Of a stretch of DNA of 39,478 nt, positions 32,290 to 39,478 are shown in pieces. Positions within the stretch are counted from its first letter, which is position 1, and each line of letters begins with the position of its first letter. The stretch is from JBMOLC01 sp049324215. Its GTDB lineage: Bacteria > Patescibacteriota > Microgenomatia > UBA8517. A program made the translations under genes and the position numbers. The stretch is from contig JBMOLC010000033.1 in NCBI GenBank assembly GCA_049324215.1, forward strand, positions 1 to 39,478. Reading direction: 5' to 3'. Under the pieces are notes generated by a model. That model searched no databases, had not been told where the DNA came from, and saw only the letters and a program-made list of their open reading frames with translations.

Positions 32290-32320
32290 GTGGTGATTAG
32301 ATTTTAACCATCACCTCCAC
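32290..32320 (-). promoter_or_regulatory. upstream hairpin of the rplC leader
   Basis: On the minus strand GGTGAT pairs with ATCACC (32310-32315 with 32292-32297), extended by GTGG/CCAC after a bulge. It precedes the terminator and could be the sensing part of an attenuator or a ribosomal protein-binding site. The loop carries a mini-ORF-like ATG GTT AAA ATC TAA, too close to its GGAGGT to be convincing. Confidence 0.4.
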
Positions 32321-32329
32321 GATGGCCAG

Positions 32330-32358
32330 ATTATAACAAATGAGGCTTGGTCCCGCAA
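32330..32358 (-). promoter_or_regulatory. promoter of the rplC-rpsI ribosomal operon
   Basis: TTGCGG (32353-32358), a 17-nt spacer and a perfect TATAAT (32330-32335) with TG at the extended -10 position, all on the minus strand. Initiation near 32323 leaves a leader of about 114 nt before rplC. Confidence 0.7.
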
Positions 32359-32387
32359 GGGAGATAGACTGTCTCGAAGGTCAGTTC

Positions 32388-32393
32388 TAGAAT
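32388..32393 (+). promoter_or_regulatory. -10 element of the GT87-like gene
   Basis: TAGAAT 6 nt before the GTG start, with TAGACT 17 nt further upstream (32365-32370) as a weak -35. A transcript from it would be leaderless. Confidence 0.3.
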
Positions 32394-32399
32394 AAAGGC

Positions 32400-33557
32400 G
32401 TGGCAAACCGAAATTTTCTCCGCCGATTGCTAAGGTTCTCATTATTTCTGTTTTTCTTGGCAAGTATTTTTCTTGCCTTTCTATCGATTTATAAATTAAT
32501 AACGACCGTTGCCCCAGATTTTAGTGTTCTTTGGCTGACAACAAGAGATTTGCTGGTTGGGAAAAACCCGTATCTCAATCCTGAAATCTTTACGGGGCTT
32601 GGCTACCCTCCCCATACACTTATTTTCTATGTTCCTTTAGCCTTATTGCCCTACGAAATTGCTCAAGTGCTATTTATTCTTTTTAGTTTTGCTTCAATTG
32701 TTGCCGTCGTGTTTCTATCTCTTAAAATTAGTTTTGAAAAAATCCCTTGGGTTTATTTCCTGATTGCATTTCCTCTTTCACTTCTTTCTTTTCCAACAAA
32801 ATTTACATTGGGAATGGGACAGAATAATGCGACAGCCTTCCTTTTCCTTCTAATCTCGTTCTTTTTTTATGGAAAGGGGGGCAAGAAATTGTCGGGTGTT
32901 CTACTTGGCCTAAGTGCTGGGCTAAAACCAATCCTGGGTTTTTTCTTACTCTTTTTCCTTGTTAAAAAAGAGTGGAAAATACTTTTATCCGCTATCTCGA
33001 CTCTTCTTGTTTTAGCCATTATCACCATCTTTCTTCCCGATATCAATCTTTATGGATTCTATTTCCAAAAAGTCGTACCTCCCCTTCTAAATCCTCGGGG
33101 TTCGGAAATTTACTACAACCAAGGGCTTCTTGGTTTTATATCAAGGCTCAACGAAAACCTTTCCCTCCGGAGATCTCTTTGGGAATTAACCTCAATTGCC
33201 TTAGTTTCTCTAACCTTATTACTAACAAGCAAGCGAGGGGACAAAAAACTTCAGTTTTCTCTTTTTGTGCTGGCTCTTCCTCTAATTGATAAACTTTCGT
33301 GGCAACACCATTTTGTTTGGCTAATCTTGCCCTTCGTCGTGCTGGCTAGTTATGCTGTAAAAATAAGGAAACTGTGGTTTTGGGGTTTATTGATAGCCGC
33401 CTACCTACTCGCTAGTTGGAATTTTAAGAATCCAGAACTTTTCCAAGAATTTCCTAAATCCCTTCTACTCTCGAATACCTTTTACGGAACCGTAATTCTA
33501 CTTGGTTTAAATACTTATCTTCTTCTGAAGACAAAACCTACATCTTTATCTCAATGA
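32400..33557 (+). CDS. GT87-like membrane mannosyltransferase
   Basis: A 385-aa polytopic membrane protein starting at GTG. It resembles the GT87 (DUF2029, PimE-like) family of polyprenyl-phosphate-sugar-dependent transferases. The first helix precedes a loop with DFSVLWLTTRDLL (Asp in the catalytic first-loop position) and YPPHTLIFYVPLALLP; the hallmark is the MGQNNATAFLFLL helix followed by LSGVLLGLSAGLKP. The C-terminal half has several more helices. It is encoded opposite to the ribosomal genes, inside the segment that separates rpsJ from rplC. The sugar is assumed to be mannose from the family only. Confidence 0.82.
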   Translation: MANRNFLRRLLRFSLFLFFLASIFLAFLSIYKLITTVAPDFSVLWLTTRDLLVGKNPYLNPEIFTGLGYPPHTLIFYVPLALLPYEIAQVLFILFSFASIVAVVFLSLKISFEKIPWVYFLIAFPLSLLSFPTKFTLGMGQNNATAFLFLLISFFFYGKGGKKLSGVLLGLSAGLKPILGFFLLFFLVKKEWKILLSAISTLLVLAIITIFLPDINLYGFYFQKVVPPLLNPRGSEIYYNQGLLGFISRLNENLSLRRSLWELTSIALVSLTLLLTSKRGDKKLQFSLFVLALPLIDKLSWQHHFVWLILPFVVLASYAVKIRKLWFWGLLIAAYLLASWNFKNPELFQEFPKSLLLSNTFYGTVILLGLNTYLLLKTKPTSLSQ

Positions 33558-33580
33558 AAACTTCGACGAGGCTGGTAAGC

Positions 33581-35250
33581 CTAATTGTGCACCTTAATAT
33601 TGCCGTTGACGAGGGCAGTGCTGCTGTTGTCATATACAACTGTATTCGTTGCATCCCAAATTTGAATTCTAATCATACCCGGAGAGCTGTCTAAGGCAGT
33701 TAACTGGAAAGTATAATTGCCTACTCCATTTACAGTACCCGTTCCACGAAGTTGTGCCTGGTTTCCGTTAGTTACGACTAACCAATAATATGAAGTCGAA
33801 TCGAATTTAAACACATATTGCCCATCTCTAAAATTAAGCCTAGTTTCACCCCTCAAAACATTATCTACATACTTTGCATTTGTTCCAAAGTTGGTCATTC
33901 CTGTTGCCGTGGGATTAGCCGAAATCGATCCTGCGGGTGTATCGTATCTACCCGCTCCAGTTAAGAATCCTCCTTGGGGATTATAGACCACCACACACAT
34001 AAAGGTGTTTGTGCCCACTCCCAGGTCATCGTCTGTTACGGTTAACGTAATCGTGTAGACTCCAGCAGCAGTATAGGCGTGAGTCCCTGTTACAGTTCCT
34101 GAACCATTCGATTCTGTTACGACCCCGCTGGATACTGTCGAATCTCCCCAATCCCAAAGAGCTGTATGAGTATCCAGAGTTCCTGCGTCTGTAAAGCTGG
34201 CACTTGTATTTATTGTAGTATTTACCAGAACGGGATCCAACGGAGCAGTGATTATGCCCGCTACTGGTACAACATTGTTAATTGTTATTAAGGCTGTATC
34301 GCTAGCTGTAAGATTCCCACCATCGATTACTTGAACCGCTATTGTTTTCGTATCAGGACCATCCAGTGCGAAAGCTGAGAAAGCTACTGTTTGTCCCGTG
34401 GTTTCAAAACTTCCATTATTATCTAGATCCCAAGCATATGTTAATGGTCCGTTTTCGGGATCTTGGCCAATCGCAGAAACTTGCACAGAACCGCCTTCAT
34501 CAACCTGATATGGGCCTCCTGCATCAACGGTTGGCGGTTGGTTTACAATGTCTTGGATAACAGAAACTGTATTTCCATTAAAATTGGCCATATAGACACG
34601 GTTTGTATTTGAGTTAACTGCAACGCTATTTGCGCCCCCACCAGCTGCGCCCGGACCCACCCGTAATGTAGAAATAATTTGATTGGTTTCTCCATCAATA
34701 ACTAAAAGGAGTTCGCTCGCTGCTACGAAAATACGATTTGAGTTGGGGTTGACCCCTAGAGTAAACTGGCCGCTTATTGGTACGGGATACTGGTAACAAC
34801 TGTGTTGGTAAATCCGTCTATAACCTCAACAGTATTAGTTACGTGGCTAGACACATAAACAAGATTTGTATTGGGATTTACTGCAACGGCATTGGATGCA
34901 ACTTGAACTGGAATAGTCGTGGCGACAGTCCTTGTTGCTCCATCTATTACGCGTACGAAATTAAAGCCGGTCGCTACATATATAAGGTTTGTTTGGGGAT
35001 TTACACCGATGCCTTCTGGGCTTGTATCTATTGGAATTCTTCCAATAACTGTGTTGTCGAGTCCGTTTACCACAGACACAGAATTACTCCCCCAATTCGA
35101 TACATAAACTAAGTTTGCAATGGGGTCCGCGGCTACACCAAAGGGGTAATTTTCTACCGCAACGGTGGCAATAACTGTTTGAGCAAGGACTAAGATGGGG
35201 AATATAAAAACTAGAAATTGAACAAGAAGCGAGATTATAAACTTTCTCAC
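33581..35250 (-). pseudogene. secreted YVTN beta-propeller / PKD surface protein, split by a one-base frameshift
   Basis: Two reading frames together encode one protein of about 556 aa. The first (34774-35250, GTG start) has a signal peptide (about 1-24) and YVTN-type repeats, e.g. VNPNTNLVYVSSHVTNT. It hits a TAA at SIPYQ. The second frame continues the same repeat with GQFTLGVNPNSNRIFVAA, then a fifth repeat, two PKD domains (DAGGPYQVDEGG ... WDLDNNG; LWDWGD ... GTHAY) and a C-terminal domain of about 110 residues with GAGRYDTPAGS and LNFRDGQYVFKF. One missing C in the CCC at 34784-34786 accounts for the break. It is either an assembly error or a real inactivation. The domains suggest an exported adhesin or sugar-binding surface protein. 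Confidence 0.8.
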
Positions 35251-35312
35251 AACATCGATTAAAGACTAAAATATTTTTCCAAGAAAGTCAATTAAGAATG
35301 AGGCCTTCCAGA

Positions 35313-37025
35313 CTACTTTGAATTGAAATCTAGAGTCTCATTCACGATTTCTCTGTAAAAAGAAACCGTTGCGGCGTCTTGACTAAGGGAATACGCTTTT
35401 CTTGCCAGAATTTTCGCTTCTGAGATATTTCCAACCTTATAGTTTAGGAGTGCTAGATCAAGCCAAAGCCTAGCGCTTTGAGGGAATTTCTTAAGAGCCG
35501 ATTTTACAAATTCTATACTTTCTCTCGGATCACCATAAAGCACCGATACGGCAGCAAGGCCCTCGTAAGTCAAATAGTAATCTCCAAATTCTAACGCTTT
35601 AAGATAGGCCTCTTTGGCTTTTGGATAATCGCCCATAGAAAAATATATATAGCCAAGATTAATGTAATTGGTCGAGTAAGGGTAAAACTTGACTGACCTT
35701 TCTACGTGGACTTTCGCTTCTTCAAGTCTGTTTTGAACTATTAACCCTTGGGCCATTAGATTTTCTAAAGCGTAAGACTCTGGTGAAACTTTAATATCCT
35801 GTGTAGCCAATCTTAAATTGTCCCTCCAATCAAAACTTCTAATGAATGTTCTTATTGACAGCAAAAATATAAGAAATAAAGACACCATTAGCACCCACTC
35901 CCCCTTAGTTCTCGAAAGGAATATTTCTGAAAATAGCCCTGCCATTCCAAGTAATCCAACCAAGGGAAAATAAAACCACCTTTCTGCTACCGTTGCGTCG
36001 AGAGGTATTATCTGTAAATGAAAAAAAAGGCCTAAAATAAACCAGGTACCAAAAAATAAATAGGGTACAAAATAACTTTCTTTATGTTTTTTGAATATGA
36101 TGTAAGCAAAATATACAAACAGGGCTGTAAATAAAAGGATAGCTGTTAGGGGCAGGAAAAATAGATCGAAGTTGGCTTGCTTAACAATCCAGTGGTAAGA
36201 GGCAGACAGTTTTAATGGAAAAACAAAAGTCTTCAAATAAAAAAATATCATGGCCGGTATGTTCAAAAGCCTGTTTGGTAAATCAATTTTTGCAATCGGA
36301 GCATTAAATGGGTTTGCATAAATTCCTACGGCGTTTATTCGTAACAGAAAATAGAGAAATAATAAGAGGACTTCTATCCCCAAAAGAGGCAAAAAATATT
36401 TTTTGTTGGAGAAGAAAGCGAACATAATGGACACAATAAAAAAGAGCGCTCCTGTTTCTTTTGAAAGTAAAGAAAAAAATAGAAGAAAACCAACCAATAT
36501 TAAATCTTTGTTAGATCTTGTTTTCGATAATAAATATAGAGCTAAAATTCCAAAGAAAAAAAATAGTGGCTCTTGCATATTTGAAATATAGAAAACCGCC
36601 TCACTATTAATGGGGTGAATAAGAAAAATTAAAGATAGAATTAGTGCGAGAGACTGCTTTAAAAAGTGTTTAAAGAATAAAAATAAAAGAAAGGCATTTA
36701 GGATATGTAAGGATATCTGGAAAAAATGAAATATTGAAGCGCTGGGCCCAAAAAAAGAATAGATTATTGAAAAAACTGTATTCAGTATAGGCTTATAATA
36801 AACCCCACTCAATTTTTGGGTCTCGCTGCTAAAAAATGTGCTGCCTGAAAAAAACTTCGGAATATTGCTTAACGAGTGGACTGAAATGTTTCTTAGTATT
36901 TGACCCTCATCGTCCCCTATAAAACCATTAAAAAGGCTATTAAAGAAGACAAGTAATCCTATTGAAACGATAATTAGAAAGGCTTTCTTTGACGTCGGTA
37001 TCTCAAAAAATTTCTTTAGCCCCAT
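35313..37025 (-). CDS. TMTC-like membrane protein with C-terminal TPR repeats
   Basis: A protein of about 570 aa. The N-terminal two thirds hold roughly ten transmembrane helices of the GT-C glycosyltransferase type, with FIGDDEGQILRN in the first loop (paired acidic residues), YKPI, and LIHPINSEAVFYIS, as in TMTC/PMT-like O-mannosyltransferases. The last third has TPR-like repeats (TNYINLGYIYFSMGDYPKAKEAYLKAL; ARLWLDLALLNYKVGNISEAKILARKAY, each shown only in part of its length). ATG 37025 precedes the first helix; the longer reading to 37055 is less likely. It lies 54 nt after rpsJ on the same strand with no convincing terminator between, so it may be expressed with tuf-rpsJ. Clearly more A+T-rich than the ribosomal genes, which fits insertion. 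Confidence 0.8.
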   Translation of the reverse strand: MGLKKFFEIPTSKKAFLIIVSIGLLVFFNSLFNGFIGDDEGQILRNISVHSLSNIPKFFSGSTFFSSETQKLSGVYYKPILNTVFSIIYSFFGPSASIFHFFQISLHILNAFLLFLFFKHFLKQSLALILSLIFLIHPINSEAVFYISNMQEPLFFFFGILALYLLSKTRSNKDLILVGFLLFFSLLSKETGALFFIVSIMFAFFSNKKYFLPLLGIEVLLLFLYFLLRINAVGIYANPFNAPIAKIDLPNRLLNIPAMIFFYLKTFVFPLKLSASYHWIVKQANFDLFFLPLTAILLFTALFVYFAYIIFKKHKESYFVPYLFFGTWFILGLFFHLQIIPLDATVAERWFYFPLVGLLGMAGLFSEIFLSRTKGEWVLMVSLFLIFLLSIRTFIRSFDWRDNLRLATQDIKVSPESYALENLMAQGLIVQNRLEEAKVHVERSVKFYPYSTNYINLGYIYFSMGDYPKAKEAYLKALEFGDYYLTYEGLAAVSVLYGDPRESIEFVKSALKKFPQSARLWLDLALLNYKVGNISEAKILARKAYSLSQDAATVSFYREIVNETLDFNSK

Positions 37026-37079
37026 ACCTGAATAATAATAACACTGAGGGGACATTCTTAAAAATGCCCAGAGAAGGGT

Positions 37080-37388
37080 TTACATCTTTATCTCAATTGA
37101 AACGCCAGCAGGAAGGTCGAGGTTTGAGAGGGAATCTATCGTTCTCTCACTGGGGTCGATGATGTCGATTAATCTTTTGTGAACCAAAACTTCAAAGTGC
37201 TCTTGGGCATCTTTATCCGTAAAAGGGGACTCTTTGACGCTCATGACTGTTCTTTTGGTTGGTAGGGGGATAGGTCCTGATATTTTTGCACCAGTAGCCA
37301 AGGCGGTATCGAGGATTTTGGCTGCCGCCTCGTCAATGACTCTGTGGTCGTAGCTTTTAAGCTTGACGCGTAGTCGTCCTAATGGCAT
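37080..37388 (-). CDS. rpsJ: 30S ribosomal protein S10
   Basis: uS10 (102 aa), also the NusE transcription factor. It has VKLKSYDHRVIDEAAAKI, GAKISGPIPLPTKRTVMSV and FEVLVHKRLIDI, ending DLPAGVSIEIKM. It follows tuf by 20 nt. Normally rplC follows directly; here a 4.9-kb segment intervenes. Confidence 0.98.
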   Translation of the reverse strand: MPLGRLRVKLKSYDHRVIDEAAAKILDTALATGAKISGPIPLPTKRTVMSVKESPFTDKDAQEHFEVLVHKRLIDIIDPSERTIDSLSNLDLPAGVSIEIKM

Positions 37389-37408
37389 AGGCCCGTTAAA
37401 GAGCTAGT

Positions 37409-38611
37409 TTAAGCGATAATTTTGGTGATAACTCCGGCACCAACGGTTTGTCCACCTTCTCGGATTGCGAATCTAGAGCCTTCCTCCATTGCGACTGGCT
37501 GAATGAGTTTGACGGTCATCTTGGCGTTGTCCCCGGGCATCACCATTTCGATTCCGGTTGGGAGTGTTACCTCTCCGGTGACGTCGGCAGTTCTGATATA
37601 GAACTGGGGCTTATATCCCGAGAAGAAGGGGGTATGTCTACCACCTTCCTCTTTGGAAAGAATATAAACTTCGGCTTCAAACTCGGTGTGGGGAGTAATT
37701 GTGCCGGGTTTAGCTAGAACCTGACCACGCTCAACATCGTCTTTTTCGACTCCCCTTAAAAGGACACCGACGTTGTCTCCGGCAACGGTCTCATCAAGCG
37801 TCTTTCTGAACATCTCAAGTCCGGTGACAACGGTCTTTTTGGTATCCCTCAGGCCAACCATTTCGACTTCTTCATTGACCTTGAGAGTTCCCCTCTCGAC
37901 TCTTCCAGTTACAACCGTTCCCCGGCCTTTAATAGCGAAAACGTCTTCGATAGGCATGAGAAAGGGCTTCGCGGTATCCCTGACCGGATCCGGGATATAC
38001 TCGTCGACCTGCTTCATTAGCTCGAGGATGGCTTTTTCAGCTTCCGCGTCTCCCTCGAGAGCCTTGAGTGCCGAACCCCTAATTATGGGTACTTTATCTC
38101 CCGGATACTCGTATTTCTTGAGAAGTTCTCTGACGTCGGCCTCGACCAAGTCAATAATTTCCGGATCGTCAACTGTATCTGTCTTATTCAGGAAAACCAC
38201 AATTGCAGGAACGTTAACCTGGCGGGCTAAAATCACGTGCTCCCTGGTTTGGGGCATGGGCCCGTCGGCTGCTGAGATAACCAGTATTGCTCCGTCCATC
38301 TGGGCTGCACCCGTAATCATGTTTTTGATGTAGTCGGCGTGTCCCGGAGCATCAATGTGGGCGTAGTGCCTTTTTTCCGTCTCGTACTCAATGTGGGAGA
38401 TATTGATGGTCACTCCTCTTTCTTTCTCTTCAGGAGCGTTGTCAATCTCGTCGAACTTGTAAGCCTTGTTGACCCCACCGGTAACCTCTTTGGCCAAAAC
38501 CGAGGTAATAGCCGCAGTCAGTGTCGTCTTACCATGGTCAACGTGACCAATGGTACCAATGTTGACGTGCGGCTTGGTTCGTTCAAATTTTTTTCTTGCT
38601 TCAGCTGCCAT
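37409..38611 (-). CDS. tuf: elongation factor Tu
   Basis: EF-Tu (400 aa) carries aminoacyl-tRNA to the ribosome. GTPase motifs are GHVDHGKTT (G1), RGVTINISHIEYE (G2), DAPGH (G3), NKTD (G4; most bacteria have NKCD) and GSALKALEG (G5). Domains 2 and 3 follow with GRGTVVTGRVERG and the RTADVTGEVTLP segment. It has its own near-consensus promoter after fusA. Confidence 0.98.
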   Translation of the reverse strand: MAAEARKKFERTKPHVNIGTIGHVDHGKTTLTAAITSVLAKEVTGGVNKAYKFDEIDNAPEEKERGVTINISHIEYETEKRHYAHIDAPGHADYIKNMITGAAQMDGAILVISAADGPMPQTREHVILARQVNVPAIVVFLNKTDTVDDPEIIDLVEADVRELLKKYEYPGDKVPIIRGSALKALEGDAEAEKAILELMKQVDEYIPDPVRDTAKPFLMPIEDVFAIKGRGTVVTGRVERGTLKVNEEVEMVGLRDTKKTVVTGLEMFRKTLDETVAGDNVGVLLRGVEKDDVERGQVLAKPGTITPHTEFEAEVYILSKEEGGRHTPFFSGYKPQFYIRTADVTGEVTLPTGIEMVMPGDNAKMTVKLIQPVAMEEGSRFAIREGGQTVGAGVITKIIA

Positions 38612-38653
38612 TTCAAGTATTTTACCTAACTAAAGGTTCTTTTACAAATAGAA

Positions 38654-38671
38654 AAGGGCATATATGCCCTT
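38654..38671 (-). promoter_or_regulatory. hairpin at the 5' end of the tuf transcript
   Basis: AAGGGCAT/ATGCCCTT with a 2-nt centre, followed on the minus strand by TTTCTATTTG. It starts a few nucleotides after the predicted initiation point. It may protect the mRNA 5' end or act as a weak terminator/attenuator. Confidence 0.5.
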
Positions 38672-38679
38672 GTTGCCGT

Positions 38680-38709
38680 ATTATAAAGAGAGTCAAAAAG
38701 AGCTGTCAA
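38680..38709 (-). promoter_or_regulatory. tuf promoter, near-perfect consensus
   Basis: TTGACA (38704-38709), an 18-nt spacer and TATAAT (38680-38685) on the minus strand, both hexamers perfect. This is the strongest promoter seen in the window and fits a highly expressed gene. Confidence 0.85.
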
Positions 38710-38722
38710 GAGCTAATTTCAC

Positions 38723-39478
38723 TTACGCCCTATGGCCCATTGTCACTTTACCAGCTTTGGCGACAATTGCCTCGGTGATATTTTTGGGAACTTCCTCATA
38801 GTGGGACGGCTCCATGTAAAAACTGGCTCTGCCTTGAGAAATAGAACGCAGTTTGGTGGCATAGCCGGCTAGTTCCGCCAAGGGAGCCATGGCATTAATG
38901 ATGGTCATGACTCCTCTTTTCTCGGTGCCCAATATCTGTGCCCTCTTGGCAGAGAGGTCCCCGATGACGTCGCCCATAAATTCCTCGGGGGTTGAAACTT
39001 CAAGCTTCATAATCGGCTCAAGCAGGGCCATCTCTCCCTTCCGCGCAGCTTCCTCAAGCGCCAAGCTCCCCGCAATCTTAAAGGCAATTTCGGAAGAGTC
39101 GACTTCGTGGAAAGAGCCATCGTAAACAGCCACCCGCATGTCGACCATGGGGTAACCCGCTAAGATTCCGTTCTCCATCTTTTCTTTGACCCCTTTCTCA
39201 ATCGCCGGAATAAACTCGGATGGAATCGCCCCACCTTTAATCTCATTTTTGAACTCAAATCCTTCACCCCGGCCCAAGGGCTCGATTCTTAATAGGCAGT
39301 GTCCATATTGTCCCCGGCCTCCGGTCTGGCGAATGTACTTTCCCTCTCCTTGAGATACTTTTTTAATCGTTTCCTTGTAGGCAACTTGAGGAGCACCGGT
39401 TCTAGCTTCGACATTAAACTCCCGCTTCATCCTGTCGACCAAAACTTCAAGCTGGAGTTCTCCCATTCCCGAAATAAT
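38723..39478 (-). CDS. fusA: elongation factor G, C-terminal part (cut by window end)
   Basis: Only the last 251 or so residues are present; the frame is still open at the window edge. They cover domains III (end) to V of EF-G, the translocase. Features are GMGELQLEVLVDRMKREF, TGGRGQYGHC, the domain IV tip region and LEPIMKLEVSTPEEFMGDVIGDL with RGQ-like GRASFYMEPSHYEEVP at the end. It precedes tuf as in the str operon. Confidence 0.97.
   Translation of the reverse strand: MISGMGELQLEVLVDRMKREFNVEARTGAPQVAYKETIKKVSQGEGKYIRQTGGRGQYGHCLLRIEPLGRGEGFEFKNEIKGGAIPSEFIPAIEKGVKEKMENGILAGYPMVDMRVAVYDGSFHEVDSSEIAFKIAGSLALEEAARKGEMALLEPIMKLEVSTPEEFMGDVIGDLSAKRAQILGTEKRGVMTIINAMAPLAELAGYATKLRSISQGRASFYMEPSHYEEVPKNITEAIVAKAGKVTMGHRA

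Noticed and set aside
32298..32312. Leader peptide ATG GTT AAA ATC TAA upstream of rplC
   Set aside because: The GGAGGT is only one base from the ATG and the peptide would be four residues; chance is more likely.
34774..34800. Programmed -1 frameshift in the propeller gene
   Set aside because: No X XXY YYZ slippery heptamer or downstream stem is apparent; a missing C is the simpler explanation.
37773..38333. 186-aa Ser/Thr-rich open frame on the plus strand
   Set aside because: Antisense shadow of tuf.
17424..39478. Alternative genetic code with TGA as glycine, known in some CPR groups
   Set aside because: TGA ends several intact proteins at the expected position (rplN, secY, rplR, the ABC permease), so TGA is a stop.
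1..39478. CRISPR arrays, IS elements or long direct repeats
   Set aside because: No regularly spaced repeats, no transposase motifs and no flanking inverted repeats were seen by eye.

Overview
The window looks like a chromosomal segment of an uncultured Patescibacteria (Candidate Phyla Radiation) bacterium, quite possibly of the Microgenomates group. The evidence is a compact gene layout with many 1-14 nt overlaps, a complete S10/spc/alpha ribosomal block with no rpmD (uL30) between rpsE and rplO, no de novo metabolism genes, and several membrane glycosyltransferases. TGA is used as an ordinary stop (for example rplN, secY, rplR), so the code is the standard one. A 10-N gap and a one-base frameshift suggest a metagenome assembly.

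Left part (1-9.4 kb): an unidentified, strongly structured region with a terminator-like hairpin, then the RNase P RNA gene (rnpB). These are followed on the minus strand by an AI-2E-type permease, miaA, a three-gene ABC-2 exporter, an HU-like protein, a membrane-anchored polysaccharide deacetylase, a membrane-anchor-less RNase Y, recX and recA. On the plus strand, divergent from recA, is a zinc-ribbon NUDIX hydrolase.

Middle accessory part (9.9-17.4 kb): a homing-endonuclease-like gene beside a tRNA-Pro-like gene with abnormal D and T loops, then a Sua5/YrdC-family gene. Next comes an isoprenoid group: an UppS fused to a duplicated helical domain, a methyltransferase closely resembling geranyl-diphosphate C-methyltransferases, a short-chain polyprenyl diphosphate synthase, and IPP isomerase. 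A small unknown protein and a GT39-like glycosyltransferase broken by the N gap close this part.

Right part (17.4-39.5 kb): the ribosomal super-operon on the minus strand. In transcription order it is fusA (partial), tuf, rpsJ, then an interruption of about 4.9 kb, then rplC-D-W-B, rpsS, rplV, rpsC, rplP, rpmC, rpsQ, rplN-X-E, rpsN-H, rplF-R, rpsE, rplO, secY, adk, map, infA, rpmJ, rpsM-K-D, rpoA, rplQ, rplM, rpsI. The interruption carries a TMTC-like TPR membrane protein, a frameshifted secreted beta-propeller/PKD protein and a GT87-like mannosyltransferase. After it, rplC has a new promoter and a leader ending in an intrinsic terminator, which suggests attenuation.

The most interesting items are the GPPMT-like/prenyl synthase/IPP isomerase neighbourhood, the atypical tRNA-Pro(GGG) beside a possible homing endonuclease, the UppS fusion, and the interrupted S10 operon with its rplC leader. 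All identifications rest on reading motifs and remembered family features; no database search was run.
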